Below are positions 1-5,902 of a stretch of DNA of 5,902 bases, piece by piece. Position 1 is the stretch's first letter. Every line of letters begins with the position of its first letter. A program made the position numbers and the translations under genes. The stretch is taken from the NCBI GenBank assembly GCA_937892925.1, contig CALBHX010000117.1, positions 1-5,902 of the forward strand. Reading direction: 5' to 3'. Source of the stretch: an uncultured Lentisphaeraceae bacterium. GTDB taxonomy: Bacteria; Verrucomicrobiota; Kiritimatiellia; RFP12; DVOR01. The notes beneath the pieces were generated by a model that saw only the letters and a list, made by a program, of their open reading frames with translations, was not told where the DNA came from and made no database searches.

Positions 1-10
1 CTTCCGATCT
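1..10. other. Probable Illumina adapter remnant at contig edge
   Basis: The first ten bases, CTTCCGATCT, are identical to the last ten bases of the standard Illumina adapter ending GCTCTTCCGATCT. A ten-base match lying exactly at the window edge is very unlikely by chance. The natural sequence therefore probably begins at base 11, and the codons read from bases 3-11 in the first gene should not be trusted. Confidence 0.8.
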
Positions 11-11
11 G

Positions 12-335
12 CTTTATTGTATGACTTCTCTTGATACTGCGGAGTCGGAAGACGGCGGAGATCCTATGGGCGATCTCGGATTGACTGAGGGGACAAAAGC
101 TGCTACGGCTGAGTTGACACGTTTGCTAACCAAACCTTCCGAAAAAAATGGGAATACCGTCTATTTCAATGCAAATGAACGCGCCATTCGCAGGAATGTT
201 CTGTGCGATCCATGGGGTAACCCCTATTACATCCGAGTAAAAAAAGTGAACATGAACGTTTCCAGTGAGGATGATTACGAGATCATCGTCCCAATTATTG
301 GGCGGCATCGTGCACTTGAACCCTTAAACCGTTGA
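12..335 (+). CDS. Type II secretion GspG-like pseudopilin, C-terminal part (5' truncated)
   Basis: The frame is open to the left edge, so the ATG at 21 is probably internal and the true start, with the prepilin leader and hydrophobic helix, is missing. Counting from that Met, residues 22-40 look like an amphipathic helix (LTEGTKAATAELTRLL), followed by a linker with NTVYFNANERA and then DPWGNPYYIRV at 63-73. The D-x-W-G-N-P-Y motif is characteristic of the C-terminal globular domain of GspG-type major pseudopilins and related filament subunits with N-terminal methylation sites. The protein ends with a basic tail about 30 residues later. Such subunits are cleaved by a prepilin peptidase and assembled at the inner membrane into a short pseudopilus. 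The next gene, 16 nt downstream, also has a prepilin leader, supporting a shared apparatus. The exact system (secretion, pilus or a PVC-type cassette) cannot be settled without the N-terminus. Confidence 0.75.
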   Translation, partial: LYCMTSLDTAESEDGGDPMGDLGLTEGTKAATAELTRLLTKPSEKNGNTVYFNANERAIRRNVLCDPWGNPYYIRVKKVNMNVSSEDDYEIIVPIIGRHRALEPLNR

Positions 336-339
336 ACCC

Positions 340-344
340 GGAGA
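340..344 (+). promoter_or_regulatory. Shine-Dalgarno site of the long pseudopilin gene
   Basis: GGAGA lies 7 nt before the ATG at 352, in the 16-nt gap after the stop of the preceding gene. It supports the choice of this ATG as start and suggests translation close to the upstream gene on one transcript. Confidence 0.7.
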
Positions 345-351
345 ATTCGTT

Positions 352-3300
352 ATGCGTTGCGTTGTCTCTCAAAAACGAGGTTCCGCCCTTTTAATTGTCT
401 TGGGGTTACTCAGTTTCCTCATGATCAGTGCCGTCGCCTTTTCCATTTCAATGCGTACAGAACGTTCTGCCGCAGCGGCTTATCGAAGGAACTTATTAGC
501 GCGCGAGTTGCTCACAACAGCCTTTGCCGATGCCCGTGCGACTACCGAATATGCCCTCACAGCACAACGGCAACAGGCCGGCACTTTTGACCGAAATGAT
601 GTTTCTACACGAACGGTTGAAGCGCTCGCCCCATTCAAATATCCTTCTGGGGATCGGTACGGGCGGCTCATTTCATCACGCAATAACGACACCCGCGATG
701 CCACGACTTCGCACAGTGCATCCGATGAACCTATCGCATACTTACTAGATGATGCCATGATGCGGCATGTCCCCCCGTACATCGCCTCCGCCGTTTATGA
801 AACACTTGAACGACAACAGCCCGCCTATAATCGAGACGGTAGTGGACACAATGGCCTCGGGAACCGTTATTATATCGATTGGTCTGCAGGATGGAAACCC
901 ATTGTTGCCAATATTCCACACCAAGATATTCGAATCAATGGGTCTGCCGTTACAGGTGTAAATACCGATACGACCATCATCGGACGTATGGCATGGGCGG
1001 TCGTCAATTTGTCTGATTCTTTGGACATCAATGCAATCGGTTCTGCTTCCGCCTATCGCGGACTCGGGCTGACAGGTAGTGAGCTGGCATTCGGGAAGAC
1101 CTCTTCCCAAATCAATGAACGTTATGACCTGTTACAACCTGCAACAGACATTAACGCCAGTGAAATCGACTTGCCCATCTTTTGTTCTAATGCCGATGTT
1201 GCACAATTCGCGGCTCGAACAAAAACATCGACGGCCTTGACCATGGATTCTGGCAACGAAGCACCCCTTTCCTGGGAAGAAGCTGTCGCGACAAAAGGAG
1301 ATGGGTTCTATTCACCCTTTTCGGTTTATGGTTTCTGGCCAAATGTGGAAAGAAAAAAAGAAGACGGCGCACGTGCAGCCTCGGCTTCTTCAGGAACAGT
1401 TATTTCCTGTAACGAAGTAAAAGAATCTTCCATTTCACAAGCCTCCACTGGTACAGGTTCAGAGCTTGCCTCGTTAGTCAACTCTGCATTAAACACCTCT
1501 GGAGACGCAGGATTCAATCTGGTACGGATGCTCTCTGATTACATAGACAAAAATAGTGAGCCAGATCTTTTTGATACGGGTGCGACGCCAGACCTCTATA
1601 ATAATGCCCAACCTACCGTCGAAAATGTTCCCATGCTTGCAGAAGTGGGGTTTGATGCTCAAGGATGGGAATCTGGAGGAGAAACCCTTAAAAAGATAGA
1701 AGACGCCGTTTCCGCGATTTTTCAGCGTGGCGTTTACCCAGATGGAAAGAATGAGCCCGTTGAACGCCTGGAAAATATCCCTGACACCTTAGGTAGTCAG
1801 ACGCTTCGCTTAGAATTGCCCAATTTCGTACAATCCATTGCCCTGCGCGGATACTTCCCCGGAGCCCAGGCCAGCAATCAAAATTACACCTTTACCCCTG
1901 AAGGATTTGTTGGTGTCGCAGCGACCACTACCGTAGGTGGTACAGAAGTCGATATGAGTTCCGCCGTCACTACAGCAGGCTTATCCATCAGTGGTTCTAC
2001 ACTCAATATGGATGGCGGAGCAAGTGAAATTTTTATGAGCTCCGGCTCAACTCCATCCATTACGCTTAAAAGCTCGGGAACACTCGCTCTTGAACTAAAA
2101 GGTGATGACCTCACCGTTGGTAACGACCTGAAGGCACAGCCCACCGAGCCAAAAGAAATTGCGATTACCTGCCTGGTTGACTTTTTCTTCCGTGTAGCTG
2201 GAGAGGGAAATGGCGCTGTTATTGACCTCTGCCCGACAGATCAGGGTAATGGTGCCAAACGGCAGCGCTCCGATTATCCAACGTCGATAGACAAACGCGT
2301 AGACCAGGCCGTCATGGCTCGTTTAGACGCACAGTATTTCCGAATCACCCGCCCCATCACCATCACGTTTTCCTTAAAATGGAAAATCGAAGAACAAGCA
2401 ACAACTGATGGTACCGTGCGGTATACTGCAAAGGCGGAGCTAGCGGATAAGCCAAAACTTTCCGTAAAGTGTGATGTCAATCAGGAAGTCAAGCTTAACG
2501 GACAAACAATTGCCGTTGCTACCGCAGGAAAAGCCTCCTACTTATCGCTCTCTGATGAGGCAGGCACCTGGTATACCATTGATCCACGTTACAACTGGCT
2601 GTCTCCCATGCTGGGATGTTCCAGTGATGACGCGTCTTCCTATTTCTCGGGTTCGCATGCCGTTCGCGCCAACTTCTCCTCGCCCCATTGGATTTTCGCC
2701 TCCGGAACAGGCGGGGAAGTTACCTCCGGTAACACCAGCGCCTCCGAATTACAGTCCGCCTATGAGAATAAACATCAGGACATCATTCCCTTTAAATGGG
2801 GGCTCAAGGTGGAAGACGTCCGTTACGGCCATAACGACACGGGGCAACTTTTCTTACCTTCGGAGATCGCCTTTCTCCCCGTGCCGTTTGCGACCAGTGA
2901 GTGGCACCCCAATCAACGCGCTTATCTGCAAAATTCGTTCGCCAGTTATCATGAACGCGTAGCCAAAGTCTCCTTCTTCCGGACTCTTCCGGCAACGGAT
3001 CTCAAGGATGGCGCGATGGACTATACAAAGTATGTCAAACTCGCAACACTGCTAAAAGGGTTCGGCGGTGATAACTTCCCTGAAGAGCATCGGGGGATTG
3101 TTAATGTCTTTGCCGGGCAAGATGACTACGTCCTCTGCCAACGGCTTCGCCAATTAGCCATGTTGGGCATCCCCCCATCCATCAAACAAGCCGCCTATGT
3201 CACCTATCAACGTCTCTCTGCAGCAAAAAATGCCAAACGTGTGGCCGACGGCATGGTTGATTCTGATTTGGAAATGTTAAAAGATCTGCAATTGAGTTCA

Positions 3301-3783
3301 CCCCTTGGCTCAGCGTCTGCAGAGCCAAAATATGATGAATTCATCACTGACTACCTCTTCCCTCTCCCCTCCACGTCAGGCGGAAATCTTAACAATGCCA
3401 AAGACTGGACACGAGAACAAACACTGTACACAGGTAAGAAAGGAACACCCGATCGCCCCAAAAACCTTGAGTTTATTGTACAAGACTCTTCTTCTGGTGC
3501 TTCTTTCGCTGACCGTTTAATGGCCTACAACGAAAAGAAAAACTCCAACGACAAACTCGGGCAGAATGACATGACCACGTTGTTGGCCATTGCAAAAGAA
3601 TGTTTTGGTGATCGTCAACAGCTGTTCCTTTACATGTTGCGTGCAGACTTTATTGCCTACAATTCTGCCCGAGAGCTCTCTGCTCACAAACCGCTTTCTT
3701 CCGCTCGGGCAGTCGCATTAGTTTGGCGCGATGCCTACGGTGAATTACCCGATCGGGTTATTTACTATCAACTGCTTCCCTAA
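352..3783 (+). CDS. Very long GspK/PilX-like pseudopilin (1143 aa), possibly Verru_Chthon cassette protein A type
   Basis: The N-terminus reads as a prepilin leader: a short basic stretch ending KRG at residue 10, then SALLIVLGLLSFLMISAVAF (11-30) as a single hydrophobic helix, then an Arg/Ala-rich amphipathic helix (about 34-65, with MRTERSAAAAYRR). Cleavage is expected after Gly10. Position +5 of the mature protein is Ile, not the usual Glu; GspK-like tip subunits also lack this Glu. WAVVNLSDSLDIN at 215-227 resembles the conserved stretch around D-E-x-x-K-x-N-x-N in GspK-like proteins. Other landmarks are a Ser/Thr/Gly-rich beta-repeat-like region (about 528-595), TWYTIDPRYNWLSPM at 739-753, and a C-terminus with SARAVALVWRDAYGELPDR (1117-1135). 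From memory and without a search, the size, DPR-x-NW and AVALVWRD ending resemble protein A of the Verru_Chthon cassette. GspK proteins are usually about 300-350 residues, so this one is over three times longer. A filament-tip or surface role is an inference. The frame shows no break. Confidence 0.75.
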   Translation: MRCVVSQKRGSALLIVLGLLSFLMISAVAFSISMRTERSAAAAYRRNLLARELLTTAFADARATTEYALTAQRQQAGTFDRNDVSTRTVEALAPFKYPSGDRYGRLISSRNNDTRDATTSHSASDEPIAYLLDDAMMRHVPPYIASAVYETLERQQPAYNRDGSGHNGLGNRYYIDWSAGWKPIVANIPHQDIRINGSAVTGVNTDTTIIGRMAWAVVNLSDSLDINAIGSASAYRGLGLTGSELAFGKTSSQINERYDLLQPATDINASEIDLPIFCSNADVAQFAARTKTSTALTMDSGNEAPLSWEEAVATKGDGFYSPFSVYGFWPNVERKKEDGARAASASSGTVISCNEVKESSISQASTGTGSELASLVNSALNTSGDAGFNLVRMLSDYIDKNSEPDLFDTGATPDLYNNAQPTVENVPMLAEVGFDAQGWESGGETLKKIEDAVSAIFQRGVYPDGKNEPVERLENIPDTLGSQTLRLELPNFVQSIALRGYFPGAQASNQNYTFTPEGFVGVAATTTVGGTEVDMSSAVTTAGLSISGSTLNMDGGASEIFMSSGSTPSITLKSSGTLALELKGDDLTVGNDLKAQPTEPKEIAITCLVDFFFRVAGEGNGAVIDLCPTDQGNGAKRQRSDYPTSIDKRVDQAVMARLDAQYFRITRPITITFSLKWKIEEQATTDGTVRYTAKAELADKPKLSVKCDVNQEVKLNGQTIAVATAGKASYLSLSDEAGTWYTIDPRYNWLSPMLGCSSDDASSYFSGSHAVRANFSSPHWIFASGTGGEVTSGNTSASELQSAYENKHQDIIPFKWGLKVEDVRYGHNDTGQLFLPSEIAFLPVPFATSEWHPNQRAYLQNSFASYHERVAKVSFFRTLPATDLKDGAMDYTKYVKLATLLKGFGGDNFPEEHRGIVNVFAGQDDYVLCQRLRQLAMLGIPPSIKQAAYVTYQRLSAAKNAKRVADGMVDSDLEMLKDLQLSSPLGSASAEPKYDEFITDYLFPLPSTSGGNLNNAKDWTREQTLYTGKKGTPDRPKNLEFIVQDSSSGASFADRLMAYNEKKNSNDKLGQNDMTTLLAIAKECFGDRQQLFLYMLRADFIAYNSARELSAHKPLSSARAVALVWRDAYGELPDRVIYYQLLP
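1933..2136 (+). other. Ser/Thr/Gly-rich beta-repeat-like segment within the long pseudopilin
   Basis: This codes for about residues 528-595 of the 1143-aa protein. It is low in charge and aromatic residues and alternates short beta-prone strings with Gly/Ser turns roughly every 9-11 residues (GLSISGS, TLNMDGG, SEIFMSSG, SITLKSSG, LALELKGDD, LTVGND). The pattern suggests a short beta-solenoid or stacked strands, as in phage-tail or adhesin stalks. It is flanked by more ordinary globular-looking sequence. The repeat is degenerate and the structure is inferred from pattern only. Confidence 0.4.
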
Positions 3784-3817
3784 CCACGCCTAACACCTGG
3801 CGGCCTCCCCTTATTCC

Positions 3818-4252
3818 ATGAATACACACGCCTCCACTTCATCACTGGAACCTGGTTTAGACGATCAGGAAGATGAGCTTCTCGACCTTCGTTATGTTAG
3901 TGAACACCAAATCGCTTGTTCAGGGATCGACCTAAAAGACATGTTGAACTACGATGACGCGGTCGATTTGAAGTTATATGCCCGGCTTCATCTCACCTCG
4001 CACATCGTGCAGGCTTCCGGATTTGAGTATACAGAATTTGATGAAATATCAGATGACGCCTTCTACATGATTACCTTCCCTGAGGGAACGGACTTTTCCG
4101 ACTTTTCCATAGCACAAGCCCTCACAGTTGAGGAAATCTCTGAAAAGTGCTTTAATGGTTTACCAACAGGTAGTGAAGATGAACCCTGTGACGGTAATTG
4201 CGAAGATTGCCCACAGGAGTGTATCGGTAAGCAACCCGTAAATAGTTTGTAA
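3818..4252 (+). CDS. Hypothetical acidic protein with C-terminal four-Cys cluster
   Basis: I do not recognise this 144-residue protein. It is strongly acidic throughout (for example DDQEDE at 15-20 and SEDEP at 119-123), with no signal peptide or membrane segment, so it is probably cytoplasmic. The middle (about 50-100) has alternating hydrophobic residues compatible with a small alpha/beta fold. Near the C-terminus, Cys124, 128, 131 and 135 form a C-x3-C-x2-C-x3-C cluster in CDGNCEDCPQEC, with further Cys at 34 and 111. Such a cluster could bind zinc or an iron-sulfur centre, but that is inference. It begins 34 nt after the long pseudopilin stop and ends 24 nt before tpiA, on the same strand. 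No good Shine-Dalgarno site precedes the ATG at 3818; a stop lies 24 bases upstream in frame, and no other ATG gives a longer protein. Steady coding character and operon-like position support a real gene. Confidence 0.7.
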   Translation: MNTHASTSSLEPGLDDQEDELLDLRYVSEHQIACSGIDLKDMLNYDDAVDLKLYARLHLTSHIVQASGFEYTEFDEISDDAFYMITFPEGTDFSDFSIAQALTVEEISEKCFNGLPTGSEDEPCDGNCEDCPQECIGKQPVNSL

Positions 4253-4260
4253 CATCAGAA

Positions 4261-4274
4261 AGGAAAAGGTTCCT
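4261..4274 (+). promoter_or_regulatory. tpiA Shine-Dalgarno site within a small hairpin
   Basis: AGGAAAAGG (4261-4269) precedes the ATG at 4277, with the second AAGG 7 nt from the start codon. AGGAA (4261-4265) and TTCCT (4270-4274) are exact complements around the 4-nt loop AAGG, so a five-pair hairpin could hold the ribosome binding site. It is short and AT-leaning, and any effect on translation is uncertain. Confidence 0.5.
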
Positions 4275-4276
4275 CT

Positions 4277-5029
4277 ATGCGCACGAAAATCGTTGCCGGA
4301 AACTGGAAAATGAATAAGACGCCTTCCGAGTCCATCGGGCTCATTGAGGGCGTGCGCAAAGCCACGAACGATGGTAATTGCGGAGTTGATGTAGTGGTTT
4401 GTGTCCCTTTTGTAGATATTCCCGCGGTTGCACAGGCGCTCAAGGGTTCAAAAATCGGACTCGGCGCACAAAATATGCACTGGAAAGCATCCGGAGCGTA
4501 TACAGGAGAAATTTCTGCTGACATGCTCAAAGATCTCGGCGTACAATACGTCATCCTCGGGCATTCTGAGCGTCGCCAATATTTCGCAGAAACAGACGAA
4601 ACTGTCAATCTAAAACTGAAGACAGCCTTAGCGGCAGGCCTCACCCCCATTGTCTGCGTTGGCGAAACGCTTCAAGAGCGTGAAGAGGGTAAAATGCAAG
4701 AAGTCATAATTCGCCAAGTAACGCAAGACCTGGCTGGATGCCAAAGTGAATTTGAGAAAATTGTAATCGCTTATGAGCCCGTTTGGGCAATCGGGACGGG
4801 TAAAACCGCCACATCAACACAAGCACAAGAGGTTCACGCCCTCATTCGTGCCACACTCGCCAAGATGAACCCGGAACAGGCCGACAAGGTGCGGATTCAG
4901 TACGGTGGTTCCATGAAACCTACAAACGCAGCCGATTTGATGTCTAAACCGGATATTGACGGCGGCCTCATTGGTGGCGCCGCGTTAGAGGCTGACTCTT
5001 TTGCTGCAATTGTTGCAGCCGGAAAATAA
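4277..5029 (+). CDS. tpiA: Triosephosphate isomerase
   Basis: This enzyme (EC 5.3.1.1) interconverts dihydroxyacetone phosphate and glyceraldehyde 3-phosphate in glycolysis and gluconeogenesis, in the cytoplasm, usually as a dimer. The 250-residue length is typical and the TIM-barrel signatures are complete. GNWKMN at 8-13 carries Asn9 and catalytic Lys11; GHSERR at 95-100 carries the electrophilic His96; AYEPVWAIGTGK at 165-176 carries the catalytic base Glu167 and the mobile loop 6. YGGS at 209-212 (loop 7) and GGLIGGA at 229-235 (loop 8) form the phosphate-binding end. The start at 4277 places MRTKIVAGNWK exactly as expected and has a good Shine-Dalgarno site. It follows the acidic Cys-cluster gene by 24 nt and is closed by a strong terminator 23 nt after the stop, so it is the last gene of the + strand unit. 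No key residue is missing. Confidence 0.98.
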   Translation: MRTKIVAGNWKMNKTPSESIGLIEGVRKATNDGNCGVDVVVCVPFVDIPAVAQALKGSKIGLGAQNMHWKASGAYTGEISADMLKDLGVQYVILGHSERRQYFAETDETVNLKLKTALAAGLTPIVCVGETLQEREEGKMQEVIIRQVTQDLAGCQSEFEKIVIAYEPVWAIGTGKTATSTQAQEVHALIRATLAKMNPEQADKVRIQYGGSMKPTNAADLMSKPDIDGGLIGGAALEADSFAAIVAAGK

Positions 5030-5052
5030 TCTTTACCACCATAACAAACGGG

Positions 5053-5086
5053 AAAGGCTGAGCCAAATCCATTGGCTTAGCCTTTT
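5053..5086 (+). terminator. Strong intrinsic terminator after tpiA
   Basis: AAAGGCTGAGCCAA (5053-5066) pairs with TTGGCTTAGCCTTT (5072-5085) over 14 positions with a single G-U wobble, around the 5-nt loop ATCCA. TTTT and a T-rich run (CTATCTTGTTT) follow directly. It begins 23 nt after the tpiA stop and is oriented to end + strand transcription. Confidence 0.93.
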
Positions 5087-5208
5087 CTATCTTGTTTCTA
5101 CAACTTCCTCGCGCACGCTCCATCCGAAGAACATGCCCTCCTCATCACAACATATCATTACAGCTAATTCAAGCAATCTTCATTGATCACGTCTTACCGC
5201 TATCATTA

Positions 5209-5229
5209 CGGGAAATACATTGATTCCCG
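5209..5229. repeat. Short perfect inverted repeat
   Basis: CGGGAA (5209-5214) and TTCCCG (5224-5229) are exact complements around a 9-nt loop. There is no T-run after it on either strand, so it is not an obvious terminator. Six pairs can occur by chance in a tract of this length. Confidence 0.4.
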
Positions 5230-5605
5230 CTCATTATGCCCTATTTCGTACTCTCATTTAACATTTAAATCCAGACGGAAGAATCGGAAAAGACGAATGT
5301 TACAAATAACCTTAATGTTCTGCGTTAATCCATTTGTGCATTACAAGAATCTTGCGACTGTCTGGAGAAAAGCAACAAACACCTTCGCCCTCCCCTCGCA
5401 ATCCTCTTCCCAACCCTCACCCCCAGTACCGACCAAACCACCACCTTCACCCGCACCGCCTCCGAAGACACTGTCTCAGACTATACCCCCAAGCCTTCGA
5501 CTTCTCAAGCCCCCTCTAGCCCCATGCCAGCCTTCACAAACCTTCCTCTCCTGAACCCATTCTTACGCACTTTGATTCTTTTCTCATCTTTATTGATTGA
5601 ATACA

Positions 5606-5642
5606 AATCCGCCCCAACTTTACCTTGAACTCGGGGCGGATT
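5606..5642. repeat. Ten-base-pair GC-rich hairpin
   Basis: AATCCGCCCC (5606-5615) and GGGGCGGATT (5633-5642) are perfect inverted repeats around a 17-nt loop. On the - strand the hairpin is followed by TTTGTATT, a weak T-rich tail, so it could be a back-up terminator for the gene entering from the right. On the + strand no T-run follows. A structured RNA element is the other possibility. Confidence 0.6.
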
Positions 5643-5664
5643 GAAGATCAACTCGGGGCGAGTT
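5628..5664. repeat. Direct repeat of AACTCGGGGCG, second copy forming its own hairpin
   Basis: AACTCGGGGCG occurs at 5628-5638 and again at 5650-5660, a 22-base period. The first copy overlaps the right arm of the ten-pair hairpin. The second is extended to AACTCG-GGG-CGAGTT (5650-5664), a six-pair stem with a 3-nt loop. The two copies can therefore pair with different partners. Confidence 0.6.
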
Positions 5665-5683
5665 AAACACGTATTGCCCAAGC

Positions 5684-5743
5684 ATTATTCCAAAAGGATC
5701 TTTTGACTCTTAAGAGTTCTCTTGAAACCATTTTCAGAATAAT
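5684..5743. repeat. Nested palindromes inside an outer inverted repeat
   Basis: ATTATTC (5684-5690) and GAATAAT (5737-5743) are exact complements. Between them lie CAAAAG-GAT-CTTTTG (5691-5705) and, directly adjacent, the perfect 12-base palindrome ACTCTTAAGAGT (5706-5717). AAGAG (5712-5716) can also pair with CTCTT (5719-5723). The arrangement could be a protein-binding site or a multi-stem RNA, but each piece is short and AT-rich. Confidence 0.45.
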
Positions 5744-5773
5744 TCACCCTACCCTTTCAGCATGGGTCAACAT

Positions 5774-5800
5774 AAAAAAGCCCCCCAAGTCAGGGCACTT
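5774..5800 (-). terminator. Intrinsic terminator of the - strand gene
   Basis: Read on the - strand, AAGTGCCC pairs with GGGGGCTT over eight positions with one mismatch and one G-U, around a 7-nt loop, and is followed by six T (the A-run at 5774-5779 on the + strand). It lies about 25 nt past the TGA of the gene at the right edge and faces the tpiA terminator, as expected between convergent genes. Confidence 0.75.
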
Positions 5801-5824
5801 AAACATCAATACAAAACGTATAAA

Positions 5825-5902
5825 TCATTGCGAAACATCCGCGCAATACTTATCATACCACGGCTTAGCGATACCGGGGCGGTTAGACATCAACACGAAG
5901 GG
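5825..5902 (-). CDS. C-terminal end of an unidentified gene (5' part beyond the window)
   Basis: On the - strand a frame is open from the right edge for 25 codons to a TGA at 5825-5827. It ends MSNRPGIAKPWYDKYCADV followed by Ser-Gln, a mixed composition typical of a real protein end and unlike random or low-complexity sequence. An intrinsic terminator in the same orientation begins about 25 nt after the stop, which strongly favours a true gene end. I cannot assign a family from so short a tail. The RPG-x-AKPWY-x-KYC stretch looks like a soluble enzyme end, but that is only an impression. Confidence 0.6.
   Translation of the reverse strand, partial: PFVLMSNRPGIAKPWYDKYCADVSQ

Larger units (their letters stand above)
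5087..5773. other. About 690-base tract with no convincing gene, between convergent terminators
   Basis: The tract lies between the tpiA terminator and the terminator of the - strand gene. The + strand shows a frame from 5183 to 5554 (123 codons), but its product is basic at first, then proline-rich low complexity, and the other two + frames are also largely free of stops across 5380-5540. That is what a C-rich, G-poor strand gives by composition alone. The - strand of the same part is broken by many stops. No tRNA or rRNA signature was seen. The tract holds several hairpins, listed separately. It may be ordinary spacer, a decayed gene, or carry a small RNA; the sequence does not decide. Confidence 0.6.

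Noticed and set aside
745..1110. - strand frame of 121 codons opposite the long pseudopilin
   Set aside because: Composition is typical of an antisense shadow, and the + strand frame has clear prepilin features and continues unbroken.
2471..2962. + strand frame of 163 codons inside the long pseudopilin
   Set aside because: Proline- and arginine-rich product in an alternative frame of a continuous gene, with no start signal.
4255..4650. - strand frame of 131 codons opposite tpiA
   Set aside because: It lies wholly over the 5' half of an unambiguous tpiA gene and is a shadow of it.
5255..5268. Tandem CATTTAA repeat (two copies)
   Set aside because: Only two short AT-rich units, expected by chance and without associated structure.
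5183..5554. + strand frame of 123 codons with a proline-rich tail
   Set aside because: No good ribosome binding site, low-complexity product, and neighbouring frames are equally open because the strand is C-rich; it follows a strong terminator without a visible promoter.
5087..5773. CRISPR array or tRNA in the gene-poor tract
   Set aside because: No regularly spaced repeats longer than 11 bases with spacers, and no T-loop or cloverleaf pattern on either strand.

Overview
The window looks like bacterial chromosomal DNA with densely packed genes on the + strand from the left edge to about 5030. A gene-poor tract follows, and the tail of a gene on the - strand enters from the right edge. Lineage is an inference. 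A small GspG-like pseudopilin followed by a very long protein with a prepilin-type N-terminus (WAVVN-DSLDIN, DPRYNW and a C-terminal AVALVWRD stretch) recalls the pseudopilin cassettes of the PVC superphylum (Verrucomicrobiota, Kiritimatiellota, Lentisphaerota). No marker here fixes the phylum. The first ten bases equal the 3' end of a common Illumina adapter, so the left edge is probably an assembly contig end and not natural sequence.

Layout. (1) 12-335: 3' part of a type II secretion/type IV pilus-like pseudopilin with a DPWGNPY motif. (2) 352-3783: an 1143-residue protein with a class III-like prepilin leader, 16 nt downstream and translationally close to the first gene. (3) 3818-4252: a 144-residue, very acidic protein with a C-terminal four-cysteine cluster; function not recognised. 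(4) 4277-5029: triosephosphate isomerase (tpiA), complete, with all catalytic residues. (5) 5053-5086: a strong intrinsic terminator closing the + strand unit. (6) About 5087-5773: roughly 690 bases without a convincing gene, containing a C-rich tract with few stops and several hairpins. (7) 5774-5800: an intrinsic terminator for the - strand. (8) 5825-5902: the last 25 codons of an unidentified - strand gene.

How the genes fit together. The first two genes probably contribute to one inner-membrane pseudopilus or surface-filament apparatus. Genes 1 to 4 share a strand, have gaps of only 16 to 34 nt, and no terminator is visible between them, so co-transcription through tpiA to the terminator at 5053 is plausible. 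tpiA is a housekeeping glycolytic gene; its place behind pseudopilin genes probably reflects neighbourhood and not shared function. The most unusual items are the giant pseudopilin with its Ser/Thr/Gly-rich repeat-like insert, the acidic Cys-cluster protein beside it, and the structured tract between the two convergent terminators. Nothing here shows a clear new defence, mobile or RNA system.
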